Shown one piece after another: positions 35,051 through 45,491 of a DNA stretch of 64,000 nucleotides; position 1 is the first letter of the stretch; every line of letters starts with the position of its first letter. The position numbers were made by a program, and so were the translations under genes. Below the pieces are notes generated by a model that did no database searches, had not been told where the DNA came from, and saw nothing but the letters and a program-made list of their open reading frames with translations. This stretch comes from Armatimonadota bacterium (lineage in GTDB: Bacteria > Armatimonadota > Chthonomonadetes > Chthonomonadales > Chthonomonadaceae), in NCBI GenBank assembly GCA_028871815.1, contig JAGWMJ010000007.1, positions 62,001 through 126,000 of the forward strand, in the 5' to 3' direction.

Positions 35051-37645
35051 CTACCCGCTGTGAAACTGAAGCTCGCCGGCTCCGGCGGCGTCCGCAGTGA
35101 TGTGATCGCCATCCTTGAACTCTCCGGCGAGGAGCATTCGCGACAGCGGGTCGATGATCAGCTTCTGTATTGCGCGCTTCAGAGGCCTGGCGCCGTAAAC
35201 CGGGTCGTATCCGGCGACTGCGATGGCCTGCCGGGCAGCGTCGCTGAGGTTCAGTGTCAGCTTTCGCTCTGCCAGACGCTTTCGCAGAAGGGCCAACTGT
35301 ATCTCCACGATCTGCTTGATCTGCTCAACGGAGAGCGTTGAGAAGAGAATCACCTCGTCGACGCGGTTCAGAAACTCCGGTCGGAACCAGGCGCGAACTT
35401 CCTCCATCACGCGCCGCTCCATCTCGTCGCGGTCCACCAGCGCCAGCTCCTGGATAACCTGGCTGCCTATGTTACTGGTCATTATCACCACAGTATTCCG
35501 GAAGTCGACCGTGCGGCCCTGGCCATCAGTCAGCCGGCCGTCGTCGAGGACCTGAAGAAGCGCGTTGAAGACGTCTGGGTGCGCCTTCTCGATCTCATCG
35601 AAGAGGATTACGCAGTAGGGCCGGCGGCGCACGGCTTCCGTCAACTGACCGCCCTCGTCGTAACCCACATAGCCGGGCGGAGCGCCGATCAACCGCGCCA
35701 CGGTGTGCTTTTCCATGTATTCGCTCATATCGATGCGCACCAACGCTCGGTCGTCATCAAACAGAAACTCGGCAACGGCGCGCGCCAGCTCGGTTTTACC
35801 CACCCCGGTAGGCCCAAGAAAGATGAAAGATCCGATGGGCCGGTTCGGGTCGGCCAGTCCGGAGCGAGAGCGGCGCACGGCGTTTGCCACCGCCTGTACC
35901 GCCTGTTCCTGGCCGACGACGCGCGCATGGAGCCGGTCCTCCATCTGGATCAGCTTTTGCATCTCGCCTTCCAGCAGGCGCGAAACAGGAATGCCGGTCC
36001 ATTTGGCCACAACTTCTGCGATGTTATCCGGCGTCACTTCTTCCTGAAGCAGTGCATTGCCGCCCGTCTGCACGGCAGCCAATTCACCTTGCTGCTGCTC
36101 CAGCTTCAGGTTCAGCTCGTGCATCGCGCCGTAGCGAAGCTCAGCCACCTTCTGGAGGTCTCCCGAACGCTCGGCACTTTCAGCGTTCATGCGCGTCTGT
36201 TCGAGTTCCTGTTTGGTGGCGCGTATAGTTTCGATCACCTGCTTTTCGTTCGCCCAGCGAGCCCTCAAACGACTGTTCACCTCACGAAGTTCGCCAAGCT
36301 CCTGCTCCAGGAAATCCAGGCGCTCTTTACTGGCGGCGTCGGTCTCCTTGCCCAGAGCAACACGTTCGATCTCGAGCTGTCGCACGCGACGCTCTACGTC
36401 GTCGATTTCAGCGGGAACCGAATCGATCTCGATACGCAGCCCTGAGGCAGCTTCATCCACCAGATCGATGGCTTTGTCGGGGAGGAACCGATCGGCAATG
36501 TACCGGCTGGAGAGCACGGCAGCGGCGACGAGCGCGGAATCGGTGATGCGGATTCCGTGGTGCACCTCATACTTCTCCTTGAGGCCACGCAGAATTGCGA
36601 TGGTATCTTCAATAGATGGCTCGTCAACGTACACCGGCTGAAAACGGCGCTCCAGCGCAGCGTCCTTCTCAATGTATTTGCGGTACTCATCCAGGGTGGT
36701 TGCTCCCACGCACCGCAGTTCACCGCGTGCGAGCATCGGCTTCAGCATGTTGGAGGCGTCGATGGCGCCTTCCGCGCTGCCTGCGCCGACGAGCGTGTGC
36801 ATCTCGTCGATGAACAGAATGATGGCGCCGTCACTGTCGGCAATCTCTTTCAGCACGGACTTCAGGCGGTCTTCAAACTCGCCGCGGAACTTGGCGCCTG
36901 CGATCAGCGCTCCCAGGTCCAGCGCCACCACGCGCTTATCCTTGAGTCCTTCGGGTACGTCCCCGGCGATGATTCGCTGCGCCAGGCCCTCCACAATAGC
37001 GGTTTTGCCTACGCCCGGCTCTCCAATCAGCACGGGATTGTTCTTGGTTCGCCGGCTGAGGACCTGGATGGTGCGCCGAATCTCTTCGTCGCGCCCGATT
37101 ACGGGATCGAGTTTCTGCTGGCGCGCCAGTTGTGTAACGTCGCGGCCGTAGCGTTCCAGCGCTTGATACTTCTCTTCGGGGTTCTGGTCGGTGACGCGCT
37201 GACCGCCGCGCACCCCGGCCAGCGCCTTCAGCAGCGCCTCTGGTGTGACTCCCTGCGCGCGCAAGAGGTTTGCGGCGCTGGCCTGCCGCTCCTCTACCAG
37301 CGCCATCAAGAGATGTTCGGTGCTGACGTACTCATCCTTCATGCGCTGAGCAATATCAAAAGCCGCATTCAACACGGAGCGCATCCTCGGCGCCATTGAC
37401 GCGCCGGCCTCGCCGCCACTGACCACCTTGGGACTGCGTTCGATTTCAGCCGCCACCTGCTGATCGAGCAGCGCCGTGTTTGCACCCAGTTTCTGAAGAA
37501 TCGGAACCGTGAGTCCTTCATCCTGGCGAAGTAGCGCGGCCAGCAGGTGCTCGGTATCCACCTGGCTGTTTCGCGCCGTCTCAGCGATCGCCTGTGCCGA
37601 CTGCACCGCTTCCTGTGCTTTGATCGTGAACTTGTCTAGTCGCAT
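35051..37645 (-). CDS. clpB: ClpB disaggregase
   Basis: This 864-residue hexameric AAA+ chaperone works with DnaK to dissolve protein aggregates. It has the N-domain (1-150), NBD1 with Walker A GEPGVGKT near residue 208, the coiled-coil middle domain (about 405-530), and NBD2 with GPTGVGKT near residue 610. The C-terminal D2 small domain ends in GELQFHSG. The presence of the full middle domain excludes ClpA and ClpC. The ATG at 37645 has AGGA 9 nt upstream. No CIRCE is seen upstream, so control differs from groESL. Confidence 0.97.
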   Translation of the reverse strand: MRLDKFTIKAQEAVQSAQAIAETARNSQVDTEHLLAALLRQDEGLTVPILQKLGANTALLDQQVAAEIERSPKVVSGGEAGASMAPRMRSVLNAAFDIAQRMKDEYVSTEHLLMALVEERQASAANLLRAQGVTPEALLKALAGVRGGQRVTDQNPEEKYQALERYGRDVTQLARQQKLDPVIGRDEEIRRTIQVLSRRTKNNPVLIGEPGVGKTAIVEGLAQRIIAGDVPEGLKDKRVVALDLGALIAGAKFRGEFEDRLKSVLKEIADSDGAIILFIDEMHTLVGAGSAEGAIDASNMLKPMLARGELRCVGATTLDEYRKYIEKDAALERRFQPVYVDEPSIEDTIAILRGLKEKYEVHHGIRITDSALVAAAVLSSRYIADRFLPDKAIDLVDEAASGLRIEIDSVPAEIDDVERRVRQLEIERVALGKETDAASKERLDFLEQELGELREVNSRLRARWANEKQVIETIRATKQELEQTRMNAESAERSGDLQKVAELRYGAMHELNLKLEQQQGELAAVQTGGNALLQEEVTPDNIAEVVAKWTGIPVSRLLEGEMQKLIQMEDRLHARVVGQEQAVQAVANAVRRSRSGLADPNRPIGSFIFLGPTGVGKTELARAVAEFLFDDDRALVRIDMSEYMEKHTVARLIGAPPGYVGYDEGGQLTEAVRRRPYCVILFDEIEKAHPDVFNALLQVLDDGRLTDGQGRTVDFRNTVVIMTSNIGSQVIQELALVDRDEMERRVMEEVRAWFRPEFLNRVDEVILFSTLSVEQIKQIVEIQLALLRKRLAERKLTLNLSDAARQAIAVAGYDPVYGARPLKRAIQKLIIDPLSRMLLAGEFKDGDHITADAAGAGELQFHSG

Positions 37646-37695
37646 TGAGTCGGGTCCTGTAGGCTCGACGGAGCATCAAGTCCCCGGAGCCGTAA

Positions 37696-37714
37696 ATGAT
37701 TGTTCTATAATCAT
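37696..37714. promoter_or_regulatory. Inverted repeat in the clpB-pyrD divergent region
   Basis: ATGATT (37696-37701) and AATCAT (37709-37714) are a perfect 6-bp dyad with a 7-nt spacer that overlaps TATAAT/ATTATA-like sequence on both strands, 51 nt upstream of clpB. It could be an operator or just promoter AT-richness. Confidence 0.35.
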
Positions 37715-37840
37715 ACTACTTTAGTGTGATACCATAATGTTCCATAAAGCTCGGAAAAACTACACAACCCTCGGTGTGCATTTGGCCGGATGCAATGAGG
37801 TTCGCTTGAGGGTATACCATCGGCAGCGTTGCCACCACCC

Positions 37841-38956
37841 ATGCTTCTGCCTTACCGACGTGTGATTCGCCCCCTGCTGATGCGCCTCGACCCGGAAGAC
37901 GCGCACCGGCTGGCGCTTCGCATCCTCTCCCTTTGCGCCAGTACCGGGTGGTTTGATCCGCGGCGGGCGTTCTCACCGACCGGCCTGCGAGTTACCGTGG
38001 CCGGCGTTGAATTCCCAAACGTGGTCGGCCTGGCCGCCGGCTGCGATAAAGACGCCGCTGCGGCCCCATTGTGGGCGCGGTTCGGCTTTGGGTTCACGGA
38101 AATCGGCACCGTAACAGCGCAGCGGCAGGGCGGCAATCCGCGACCGCGCGTTTTCCGTTTTCCGCAGGATCAGGCGATCATAAACCGGCTCGGATTCAAT
38201 AGTCAGGGATCGGAGGCCGTCGCAGCTCGCTTGACCCGCCTGGCGCTTCGGGGTTGGCGCCGCGTCCATCCGATCGGGATAAACATCGGCAAGCAGCGGT
38301 CGGCCGGTTCAGACGAAGAGACCGTGGCTAGTTATATGGAGGCGCTCCGCTGGCTTGCACCATTGGCTGACTACGTGGTGGTGAACGTATCGTCGCCGAA
38401 CACGGTGGGTCTGCGTGAATGGCAAGCCCGCGCACGGTTAGAGCAGCTGCTGCGTCCCATTCGCGAGCGGCTGGACGACAGCGTGTCCGACACAGCTCCC
38501 CGCGCCACGCCACTCTTCGTGAAGCTCTCTCCGGATATGGACGAGTTTGAACTCGGCAATGCTTTGGAAGCGGCGTTCGCATGCCGCGTGGATGGTCTTA
38601 TAGCTACCAACACTACATTGTCGCGTGCCGGACTGAGCTGCGAGACCAGCGAGGAGGGCGGCCTGAGCGGCCAGCCCCTGCGCGAGCGTGCACTGGCAGC
38701 GCTCCGCTGGCTCTACCGGCACTCCGGTGGTGGTATGCCGCTGATTGGCGTTGGAGGAATCGGTACCGGCGCCGACGCGTGGGAGCGTATCCTGGCGGGC
38801 GCAACGCTGGTTCAACTCTACACTGCGCTGGTGTATCAGGGACCCAACCTGGCTCGGTCGATCAACCGCGACCTGATGCGGCGGATGCAGGAGAGCGGCG
38901 TGCGGCACGTATCGGAAGTGGTGGGCGCCGAGGCTGGAAAAACCTCAAAGGGCTGA
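37841..38956 (+). CDS. pyrD: Dihydroorotate dehydrogenase (quinone), class 2
   Basis: This FMN flavoenzyme of pyrimidine synthesis passes electrons to quinone at the membrane. Its 371 residues include the N-terminal amphipathic helix region (RRVIRPLLMRLDPEDAHRLALR) that marks class 2. FMN/substrate motifs are VGLAAGCDKDAAA, GTVTAQRQGGNPRPR, NRLGFNSQG and VVNVSSPNTVGLR; the last carries the class 2 catalytic Ser. Near the C-terminus are LIGVGGIGTG and LVQLYTALVYQGP. ATG 37841 is preferred; a TTG 12 nt upstream is also open. Confidence 0.95.
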   Translation: MLLPYRRVIRPLLMRLDPEDAHRLALRILSLCASTGWFDPRRAFSPTGLRVTVAGVEFPNVVGLAAGCDKDAAAAPLWARFGFGFTEIGTVTAQRQGGNPRPRVFRFPQDQAIINRLGFNSQGSEAVAARLTRLALRGWRRVHPIGINIGKQRSAGSDEETVASYMEALRWLAPLADYVVVNVSSPNTVGLREWQARARLEQLLRPIRERLDDSVSDTAPRATPLFVKLSPDMDEFELGNALEAAFACRVDGLIATNTTLSRAGLSCETSEEGGLSGQPLRERALAALRWLYRHSGGGMPLIGVGGIGTGADAWERILAGATLVQLYTALVYQGPNLARSINRDLMRRMQESGVRHVSEVVGAEAGKTSKG

Positions 38957-38984
38957 GAGGGACCGGTGCGACCCGTTACCGGCC

Positions 38985-39115
38985 CCCCCCATCAAAACAA
39001 TGGAAGGATGTCCTTCCAAAAGGTAAAGCGAGTTTTTGGGCAAAAAAAGTTCCACTTTTCCGAACCTTTTTTGAAAAAAGTTGTGAGTACGAGGAATATG
39101 TGTTATAAACGCGAG
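38985..39115. repeat. AT-rich patch with inverted and direct repeats after pyrD
   Basis: In an otherwise GC-rich region this patch carries a perfect 8-bp palindromic hairpin (TGGAAGGA at 39001-39008, TCCTTCCA at 39011-39018). It also has CTTTTTT-G-AAAAAAG (39066-39080) and two copies of AAAAAAGTT (39043-39051 and 39074-39082). The first hairpin may terminate pyrD. The rest looks like a small repeat element or remnant, and composition suggests an origin different from its neighbours. Confidence 0.5.
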
Positions 39116-39651
39116 CGTTGCCACCGCCTCGCAAGAGGCGTTAACCGTGGACGGAGTGACTGAGAAGGGTCCCACATCGTGACGGAGTCGCGCTGCCTGA
39201 GCGCTGGAAAGCCCGCGTTGGGACCAGGTCGGCGCACGAGACCCCTGTGGGTACCGAGGCGTGTACAGAGCCGTCCGGCGTGTTGAAGTTTCACTCTGTT
39301 TCTGCGGGTTTACCATCTACAACCTCATCGCCTGATCGGGCCACAGCCTATGCCTGGCCGGTTCGCGACGCCGCTGCCCGCTACTTTTACGGCGCTGCAG
39401 CTGTCGGGGCGGCAATAGGCAATGGCAGTGCGTTTCGCGTCTGTTCAGCCTCTAGCTCTGAGAACACCCTGTTTTCATTTCGTTACTGAACCGACGGCGG
39501 TGCCGCGCCGCCCCGGTTTCACCGAGTTGTGGTGAAGTTCGAGATGAGCGGGATCGATACTCCCGCGGCGCGTGCGAATGCGGTTTTCGCCGTGCCACCC
39601 ATCTCGGTGCAGATCTCTTAGCGGGTCCGGACGGCGAGGCAGAGCGGACCC
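39116..39651. other. Long gene-free region upstream of groESL
   Basis: About 535 nt without a convincing gene. Short open frames (39247-39489 plus; 39475-39880 minus) lack ribosome sites and protein-like composition. I looked for RNase P RNA, SRP RNA and tmRNA core motifs and did not find them. An unknown structured RNA remains possible. Confidence 0.4.
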
Positions 39652-39681
39652 TTGACTTGCCGCCCGGTTGTTGAGTATGCT
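39652..39681 (+). promoter_or_regulatory. Promoter of groESL
   Basis: TTGACT (39652-39657) and TATGCT (39676-39681) are 18 nt apart, and the CIRCE operator begins 5 nt downstream. HrcA bound there would cover the start of transcription. Confidence 0.65.
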
Positions 39682-39685
39682 TGTT

Positions 39686-39712
39686 TTGGCGCTCTCCACT
39701 TGAGAGTGCCAA
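39686..39712 (+). promoter_or_regulatory. CIRCE element (HrcA operator)
   Basis: The arms TTGGCGCTC (39686-39694) and GAGTGCCAA (39704-39712) are perfectly complementary with a 9-nt spacer. This matches the CIRCE consensus TTAGCACTC-N9-GAGTGCTAA except for a compensated exchange in each arm. It implies heat-shock control of groESL by HrcA, encoded elsewhere. Confidence 0.93.
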
Positions 39713-39786
39713 AAACACAGGCGGCGGCGCTCTGCTGCGCTGCGTGCCCGAAACCCGAATTGAACAGTCTGCCAGGAGGAGATACG

Positions 39787-41735
<1,949 letters not shown>

Positions 41736-41763
41736 TTCACGGTCCTACCGTGTTCCAGGCTCA

Positions 41764-41809
41764 CCGGCCATGGAGAAGCATCACCGGATGCTCCTCCATG
41801 GCCGGTTTT
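41764..41809 (+). terminator. Long hairpin terminator after groEL
   Basis: The outer arms CCGGCCATGGAG (41764-41775) and CTCCATGGCCGG (41794-41805) are perfectly paired, with an inner AGCATC/GATGCT stem and TTTT after it. Lying between groEL and a convergent gene, it probably ends both transcripts. Confidence 0.8.
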
Positions 41810-41813
41810 GCGC

Positions 41814-42977
41814 CTATCGAATCGATTTCCAGGCTGCCCAAGCAGGCTTGGGCTGGTCATTTGCCGTGCGCAATCCATACCATAAGCCCGCTGAAGGATT
41901 GTCGTGCAGCGTAAACCAGAAGACCGGTCCGATACCGGGTTGCTGCGCCAGCTCCGTAAAAGCCTCGACAAGGTTCGCGGCTTCCCGAGCCTCGGCACGC
42001 ACGTCACCCGTGCGCGCTGCCCAGCCGATCTCCGTCACCCACACAGCCGCAGCGCCCTGACGCGGGAGCGCCGCAACGAGCGCCTTTCGAAATGCAGTGT
42101 AATAGGCGTCGATCACTCCACTGGCTACCCGGCTGTCGGAATCTGGGTAGAGATGCAATCCCCATGCATCAACGGGCGCACCCCCACATTCAGCCGGCAG
42201 ATCACTCCAGCCATCAAGTTGATTCCCAGCCGAGACGGTGGCGCGAATGTATTCGGTGGCAACGTTGGCCGCCACGCTGTGCGTAAAGCCTGCCGTCAGT
42301 ATTCCGCCCGCAACCACCAGTGAACCTGGAGAGCACGCGCGTACCGTCTTCCAGGTTTCGGTCAGCAGCCAGGCGAAGTTGCTGGGATAGAGGTAGGAGC
42401 CGCCAGGCAGCACGCCTGGGGCGCCGGGCGAGTGGCGCGTCCAGCAGTTCGGCTCGTTCCACACCTCCCAGGCGCGCACCTGCGGAAACGCTTTGAGCAG
42501 CGGAAGCAGCGCATCTGCGCACCAGGCGCGTAGATACGGATTTGAGCCGTCACCGCTCCCGGTTTCGGCGCTTCCCTGCAGCCACAGCTTCTGCCCGCCG
42601 TGCCAGGATCCGGCATCCAGCAGACCAAGCGGCTGAACATGCTCCCGGATCAGATTTCGAATCACCACCTGGTAGGCGGCCGTCACGGCGCCACTCCAGC
42701 GTTGGCAGCCGGGCGGCAGCCGGAACTCAACCCGCGCCCAGCGAGCGCCGGCGCCATGGAGCTCTCTTGCTTCAGGCTCCGTCAGAAGCACATGCCGCTG
42801 ATCATCCACGGCCCAGCCGTCGGAAAGAGCCTTGCAAAACGGAACGGCGGCCGGATGGAGTTCTGGAGGATGCGCTGCAGCCACCCTGGTGGACATGATC
42901 AGCGGTAGGATCGCGATAGCGGCTCGAATTGAGTTTGACGCCGCACGGCGCCGAACACTATAATGAAGCGTGACCAT
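41814..42977 (-). CDS. Secreted GH-A clan glycoside hydrolase (GH39/GH5-like)
   Basis: This 387-residue exported glycosidase has a signal peptide with RRR then a hydrophobic run and VAAA-H cleavage near residue 35. The TIM-barrel catalytic residues are E175 (acid/base, VWNEPNCW) and E316 (nucleophile, VTEIGWA). The NEP motif and the C-terminal WFTLHD place it in clan GH-A, nearest GH39- or cellulase-like proteins; I cannot choose the family. The ATG at 42977 overlaps the divergent HAD start by 8 bp. Confidence 0.8.
   Translation of the reverse strand: MVTLHYSVRRRAASNSIRAAIAILPLIMSTRVAAAHPPELHPAAVPFCKALSDGWAVDDQRHVLLTEPEARELHGAGARWARVEFRLPPGCQRWSGAVTAAYQVVIRNLIREHVQPLGLLDAGSWHGGQKLWLQGSAETGSGDGSNPYLRAWCADALLPLLKAFPQVRAWEVWNEPNCWTRHSPGAPGVLPGGSYLYPSNFAWLLTETWKTVRACSPGSLVVAGGILTAGFTHSVAANVATEYIRATVSAGNQLDGWSDLPAECGGAPVDAWGLHLYPDSDSRVASGVIDAYYTAFRKALVAALPRQGAAAVWVTEIGWAARTGDVRAEAREAANLVEAFTELAQQPGIGPVFWFTLHDNPSAGLWYGLRTANDQPKPAWAAWKSIR
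42935..42964 (+). promoter_or_regulatory. Promoter directly abutting the HAD start codon
   Basis: TTGACG (42935-42940) and TATAAT (42959-42964) are 18 nt apart. Transcription should start near 42970-42972, at or just after the GTG of the HAD gene, which suggests a leaderless mRNA or a start farther downstream. Confidence 0.6.
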
Positions 42978-43692
42978 TCGACCCATCGATCGGCTTAATC
43001 CCCCTTTCGCAACTTTGGACGCCGTGTTGTTTGACCTGGATAATACGCTTATCGAGACGCACATCGACTTCCCAGCGATGAAGGCCGAAGTGCGAGTGGT
43101 GGCAAAACAGTATAGTGTGAGCCTTCCGGATGATGGTGACGTGCTGGGACTGGTGGCTGCAGGAGCGTCCGCGGTCAGAGCCGAGCGCGGCATTGCCGAA
43201 TCGGTACGGTTCGAAAGCGCTGCTCTACGCACGATTGAGGAGATTGAGCGGCGCCAGTGCGCCGCTCCGGTGCAACTGGCGGGCGCGTCCGACCTCCTGC
43301 GACTGCTGCGGAGCCTTGGCGTTGGTGTGGGTGTGGTGACGCGCAACTGCCGTGCCGTTGCCGACGCGCTGCTTGCGGCCGGCGACCTCGTACCGGACGT
43401 GCTACTGGCCCGAAATGACGTACCGGCCGTAAAGCCAAACCCTGACCACCTGCTCCGTGCGCTGGAGGCAATTTCGCACGCCACTCGCCGGAGAGTCGAT
43501 GCCGGCAACAGTGCAATGGCAGGAGATCACACGATGGACGTTCGGGCTGGCAGGGCGGCCGGTATGCTAACCGTCGGATTTCTTCGTGGGCGTGACGCCA
43601 AGTTCTTTGCACGGGAGATGCCCGAACTGCTGTTCGAGGGTCCTCAGGCGATGTTGGAGATGGTGCTCGCGTCTGCTCCAACATATGTGTGA
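42970..43692 (+). CDS. HAD-superfamily hydrolase (phosphoglycolate-phosphatase-like)
   Basis: This 240-residue HAD phosphatase has motif I DLDNTL (nucleophile Asp in VLFDLDN), a helical cap domain (about 30-110), motif II VVTRN, the motif III Lys in KPNPDHLLRA, and motif IV GDHTMDVRAGRAAG. Size and C1-type cap match Gph/PpaX-like enzymes. It opens the glycosyltransferase/ligase gene row and could dephosphorylate a sugar phosphate, but this is inference. The next gene starts 8 nt before its stop. Confidence 0.87.
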   Translation: MTIRPIDRLNPPFATLDAVLFDLDNTLIETHIDFPAMKAEVRVVAKQYSVSLPDDGDVLGLVAAGASAVRAERGIAESVRFESAALRTIEEIERRQCAAPVQLAGASDLLRLLRSLGVGVGVVTRNCRAVADALLAAGDLVPDVLLARNDVPAVKPNPDHLLRALEAISHATRRRVDAGNSAMAGDHTMDVRAGRAAGMLTVGFLRGRDAKFFAREMPELLFEGPQAMLEMVLASAPTYV

Positions 43693-44575
43693 GGAGAAGC
43701 TCGGCGCTACGCGCCTGTCGATTGCCATCGTCAACTGGAATACGCGCGAGTTGCTGATGCAGGCGCTTGGCAGCATTATCTCCGCGCCGCCGCAAGGCGG
43801 ATGTGACATCATTGTCGTGGACAACGCCTCCAGCGATGGCAGCGCCGACGCGGTGGCGGCCGGCTTTCCTGAGGTGAGGCTTGTTGCCAATGCCACTAAT
43901 GTGGGATACGCGGCCGGCAACAATCAGGCACTTGCTCTGGCACGATCACCGTATACTCTTCTGCTCAATCCCGATGTAATCGTACCGCCGGGAGCCCTGG
44001 ATGTGGCTCTGGCCCGTATGGAGCGCCATCCGAAATGTGGGGCGCTTGGCGTACGGCTGGTGCACCCGAACGGTGAAGTGCAGCGTTCGGTGCGCGGCTT
44101 TCCACGCCCCGTGGCGCTGTTGTGCGAAATGACCGGTCTGGCCGCAGTTTTTTCGAACAGCCGGTGGATTGCCGCGTATCGCATGCCGTGGTTCAACTAT
44201 TCGCACGAAGCGGAGGTGGATCAGCCGATGGGCACGTTTCTGCTCCTCCGCACGGAAGTGGCCGCTGAGGTTGGCCCGATGGATGAGGCGTTCCCAATCT
44301 TCTTTAATGAGGTGGACTGGTTGTACCGGTGCAAACAGCGTGGCTGGAGCGTCTGGTTCACACCAGACGTCGAGATCGTACACTACGGTGGCGCCAGTAC
44401 TTCGCAGGTGGGCGCCAAAATGGCTTGGGAATCGCACTACGGGCTCATGCACTACTATCGCAAACACTATGGCGGCGCCCTCCACGCTCCGGTCCGATGG
44501 CTGATCGGCGCCGCATCGTGGTTGCGTGCAGCGGTTCTCGCGAACCGGCGCGCCAGGATTTCCCGGACCAGTTAA
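43685..44575 (+). CDS. GT2 glycosyltransferase (rhamnosyltransferase-like) 1
   Basis: This 296-residue GT-A glycosyltransferase shows LSIAIVNWNTRE, DNASSDGSADAV, NVGYAAGNNQAL, the metal-binding region LLLNPDVIVP, and the acceptor-domain motif FPIFFNEVDWLYRCKQRGW. These patterns are those of cell-surface rhamnosyl- or other deoxyhexosyltransferases of family 2. ATG 43685 overlaps the HAD stop by 8 nt. The next gene is a close paralogue. Confidence 0.9.
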   Translation: MCEEKLGATRLSIAIVNWNTRELLMQALGSIISAPPQGGCDIIVVDNASSDGSADAVAAGFPEVRLVANATNVGYAAGNNQALALARSPYTLLLNPDVIVPPGALDVALARMERHPKCGALGVRLVHPNGEVQRSVRGFPRPVALLCEMTGLAAVFSNSRWIAAYRMPWFNYSHEAEVDQPMGTFLLLRTEVAAEVGPMDEAFPIFFNEVDWLYRCKQRGWSVWFTPDVEIVHYGGASTSQVGAKMAWESHYGLMHYYRKHYGGALHAPVRWLIGAASWLRAAVLANRRARISRTS

Positions 44576-44582
44576 GCCTACT

Positions 44583-45491
44583 ATGGATGTGAGCATCGTC
44601 ATCTTGAGCTGGAATACACGCGACCTGCTCGCATCGTGTCTCCGCTCGATTGCGGCCGATCCACAGGCGCCGCCACACGAGTTGATTGTGGTTGACAACG
44701 CCAGCGAAGATGGCAGCCGCGAGATGGTTCGCGAACAGTTTCCGAACGTGCGCCTGCTGGTAAACCCGGTCAACCTCGGCTTTGGCGCGGGTAACAACAC
44801 GGCGATACCCGTGGCGCTCGGACGCTATGTACTGTTTCTTAACTCCGACACCCTGGTGCACGCCGGCGCGCTGGCCGGCCTCATCGCATATGCCGACGCG
44901 CGCCCCGTCGTGGGAATCGTGGGACCGAAGCTGCTGAACGATGACGGATCCCTGCAGTATTCGTGCCGCCGATACCCCACTCTAGGCGCCGGATTCTTCC
45001 GCAACACCCCGCTGGGACGACTGTTTCCCAACAACAGGTTTGCGTCCGACTACCTGATGCAGAATTGGCCACATCAGGAAGCAATGGATGTGGACTGGGT
45101 CTCGGGCGCGGCGCTGATGATTCGCAGGGAGGTGTTGGACGAAACTAAGGGTTTTGACGAAGAGTTCTACTTCTACTGCGAAGACCTCGAACTGTGCTGG
45201 CGGGTCAACCATAGTGGGCGCTGGAAGGTGAGCTACTATCCGCACTCGGTGGTGACACACTCGATCGGGCGCAGTAGTGACAAGGCGCCGACGCGGATGA
45301 CCTGGGAGTTTCATCGCAGCCAGTACCTTTTTTACCGCAAGCACTACCGCGCAACCACACTCTTCTTCGCGCGGCCGCTGATACCCCTTGGCATTGTTCT
45401 GCGCGCCACGGGTCAGATGACGCGCTATCGCGTAAACTACTGGCGCCGACGCCTGCGCAAGCGCCGCAAACCGGGTGGCGACCAGCAATGA
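44583..45491 (+). CDS. GT2 glycosyltransferase (rhamnosyltransferase-like) 2
   Basis: This 302-residue protein is a paralogue of the preceding gene with the same motif row: VSIVILSWNTRDLL, DNASEDGSREMV, NLGFGAGNNTA, FLNSDTLV, and EEFYFYCEDLELCWRVNHSG. The C-terminal end is very basic (WRRRLRKRRKP), suggesting membrane contact. It starts 7 nt after the first GT2 and overlaps the ligase by ATGA, so the three act in one glycan pathway. Confidence 0.9.
   Translation: MDVSIVILSWNTRDLLASCLRSIAADPQAPPHELIVVDNASEDGSREMVREQFPNVRLLVNPVNLGFGAGNNTAIPVALGRYVLFLNSDTLVHAGALAGLIAYADARPVVGIVGPKLLNDDGSLQYSCRRYPTLGAGFFRNTPLGRLFPNNRFASDYLMQNWPHQEAMDVDWVSGAALMIRREVLDETKGFDEEFYFYCEDLELCWRVNHSGRWKVSYYPHSVVTHSIGRSSDKAPTRMTWEFHRSQYLFYRKHYRATTLFFARPLIPLGIVLRATGQMTRYRVNYWRRRLRKRRKPGGDQQ

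Noticed and set aside
39116-39651. RNase P RNA, SRP RNA or tmRNA gene in the long gap
   Set aside because: I could not find the conserved cores of these RNAs, nor a tRNA-like 3' end.
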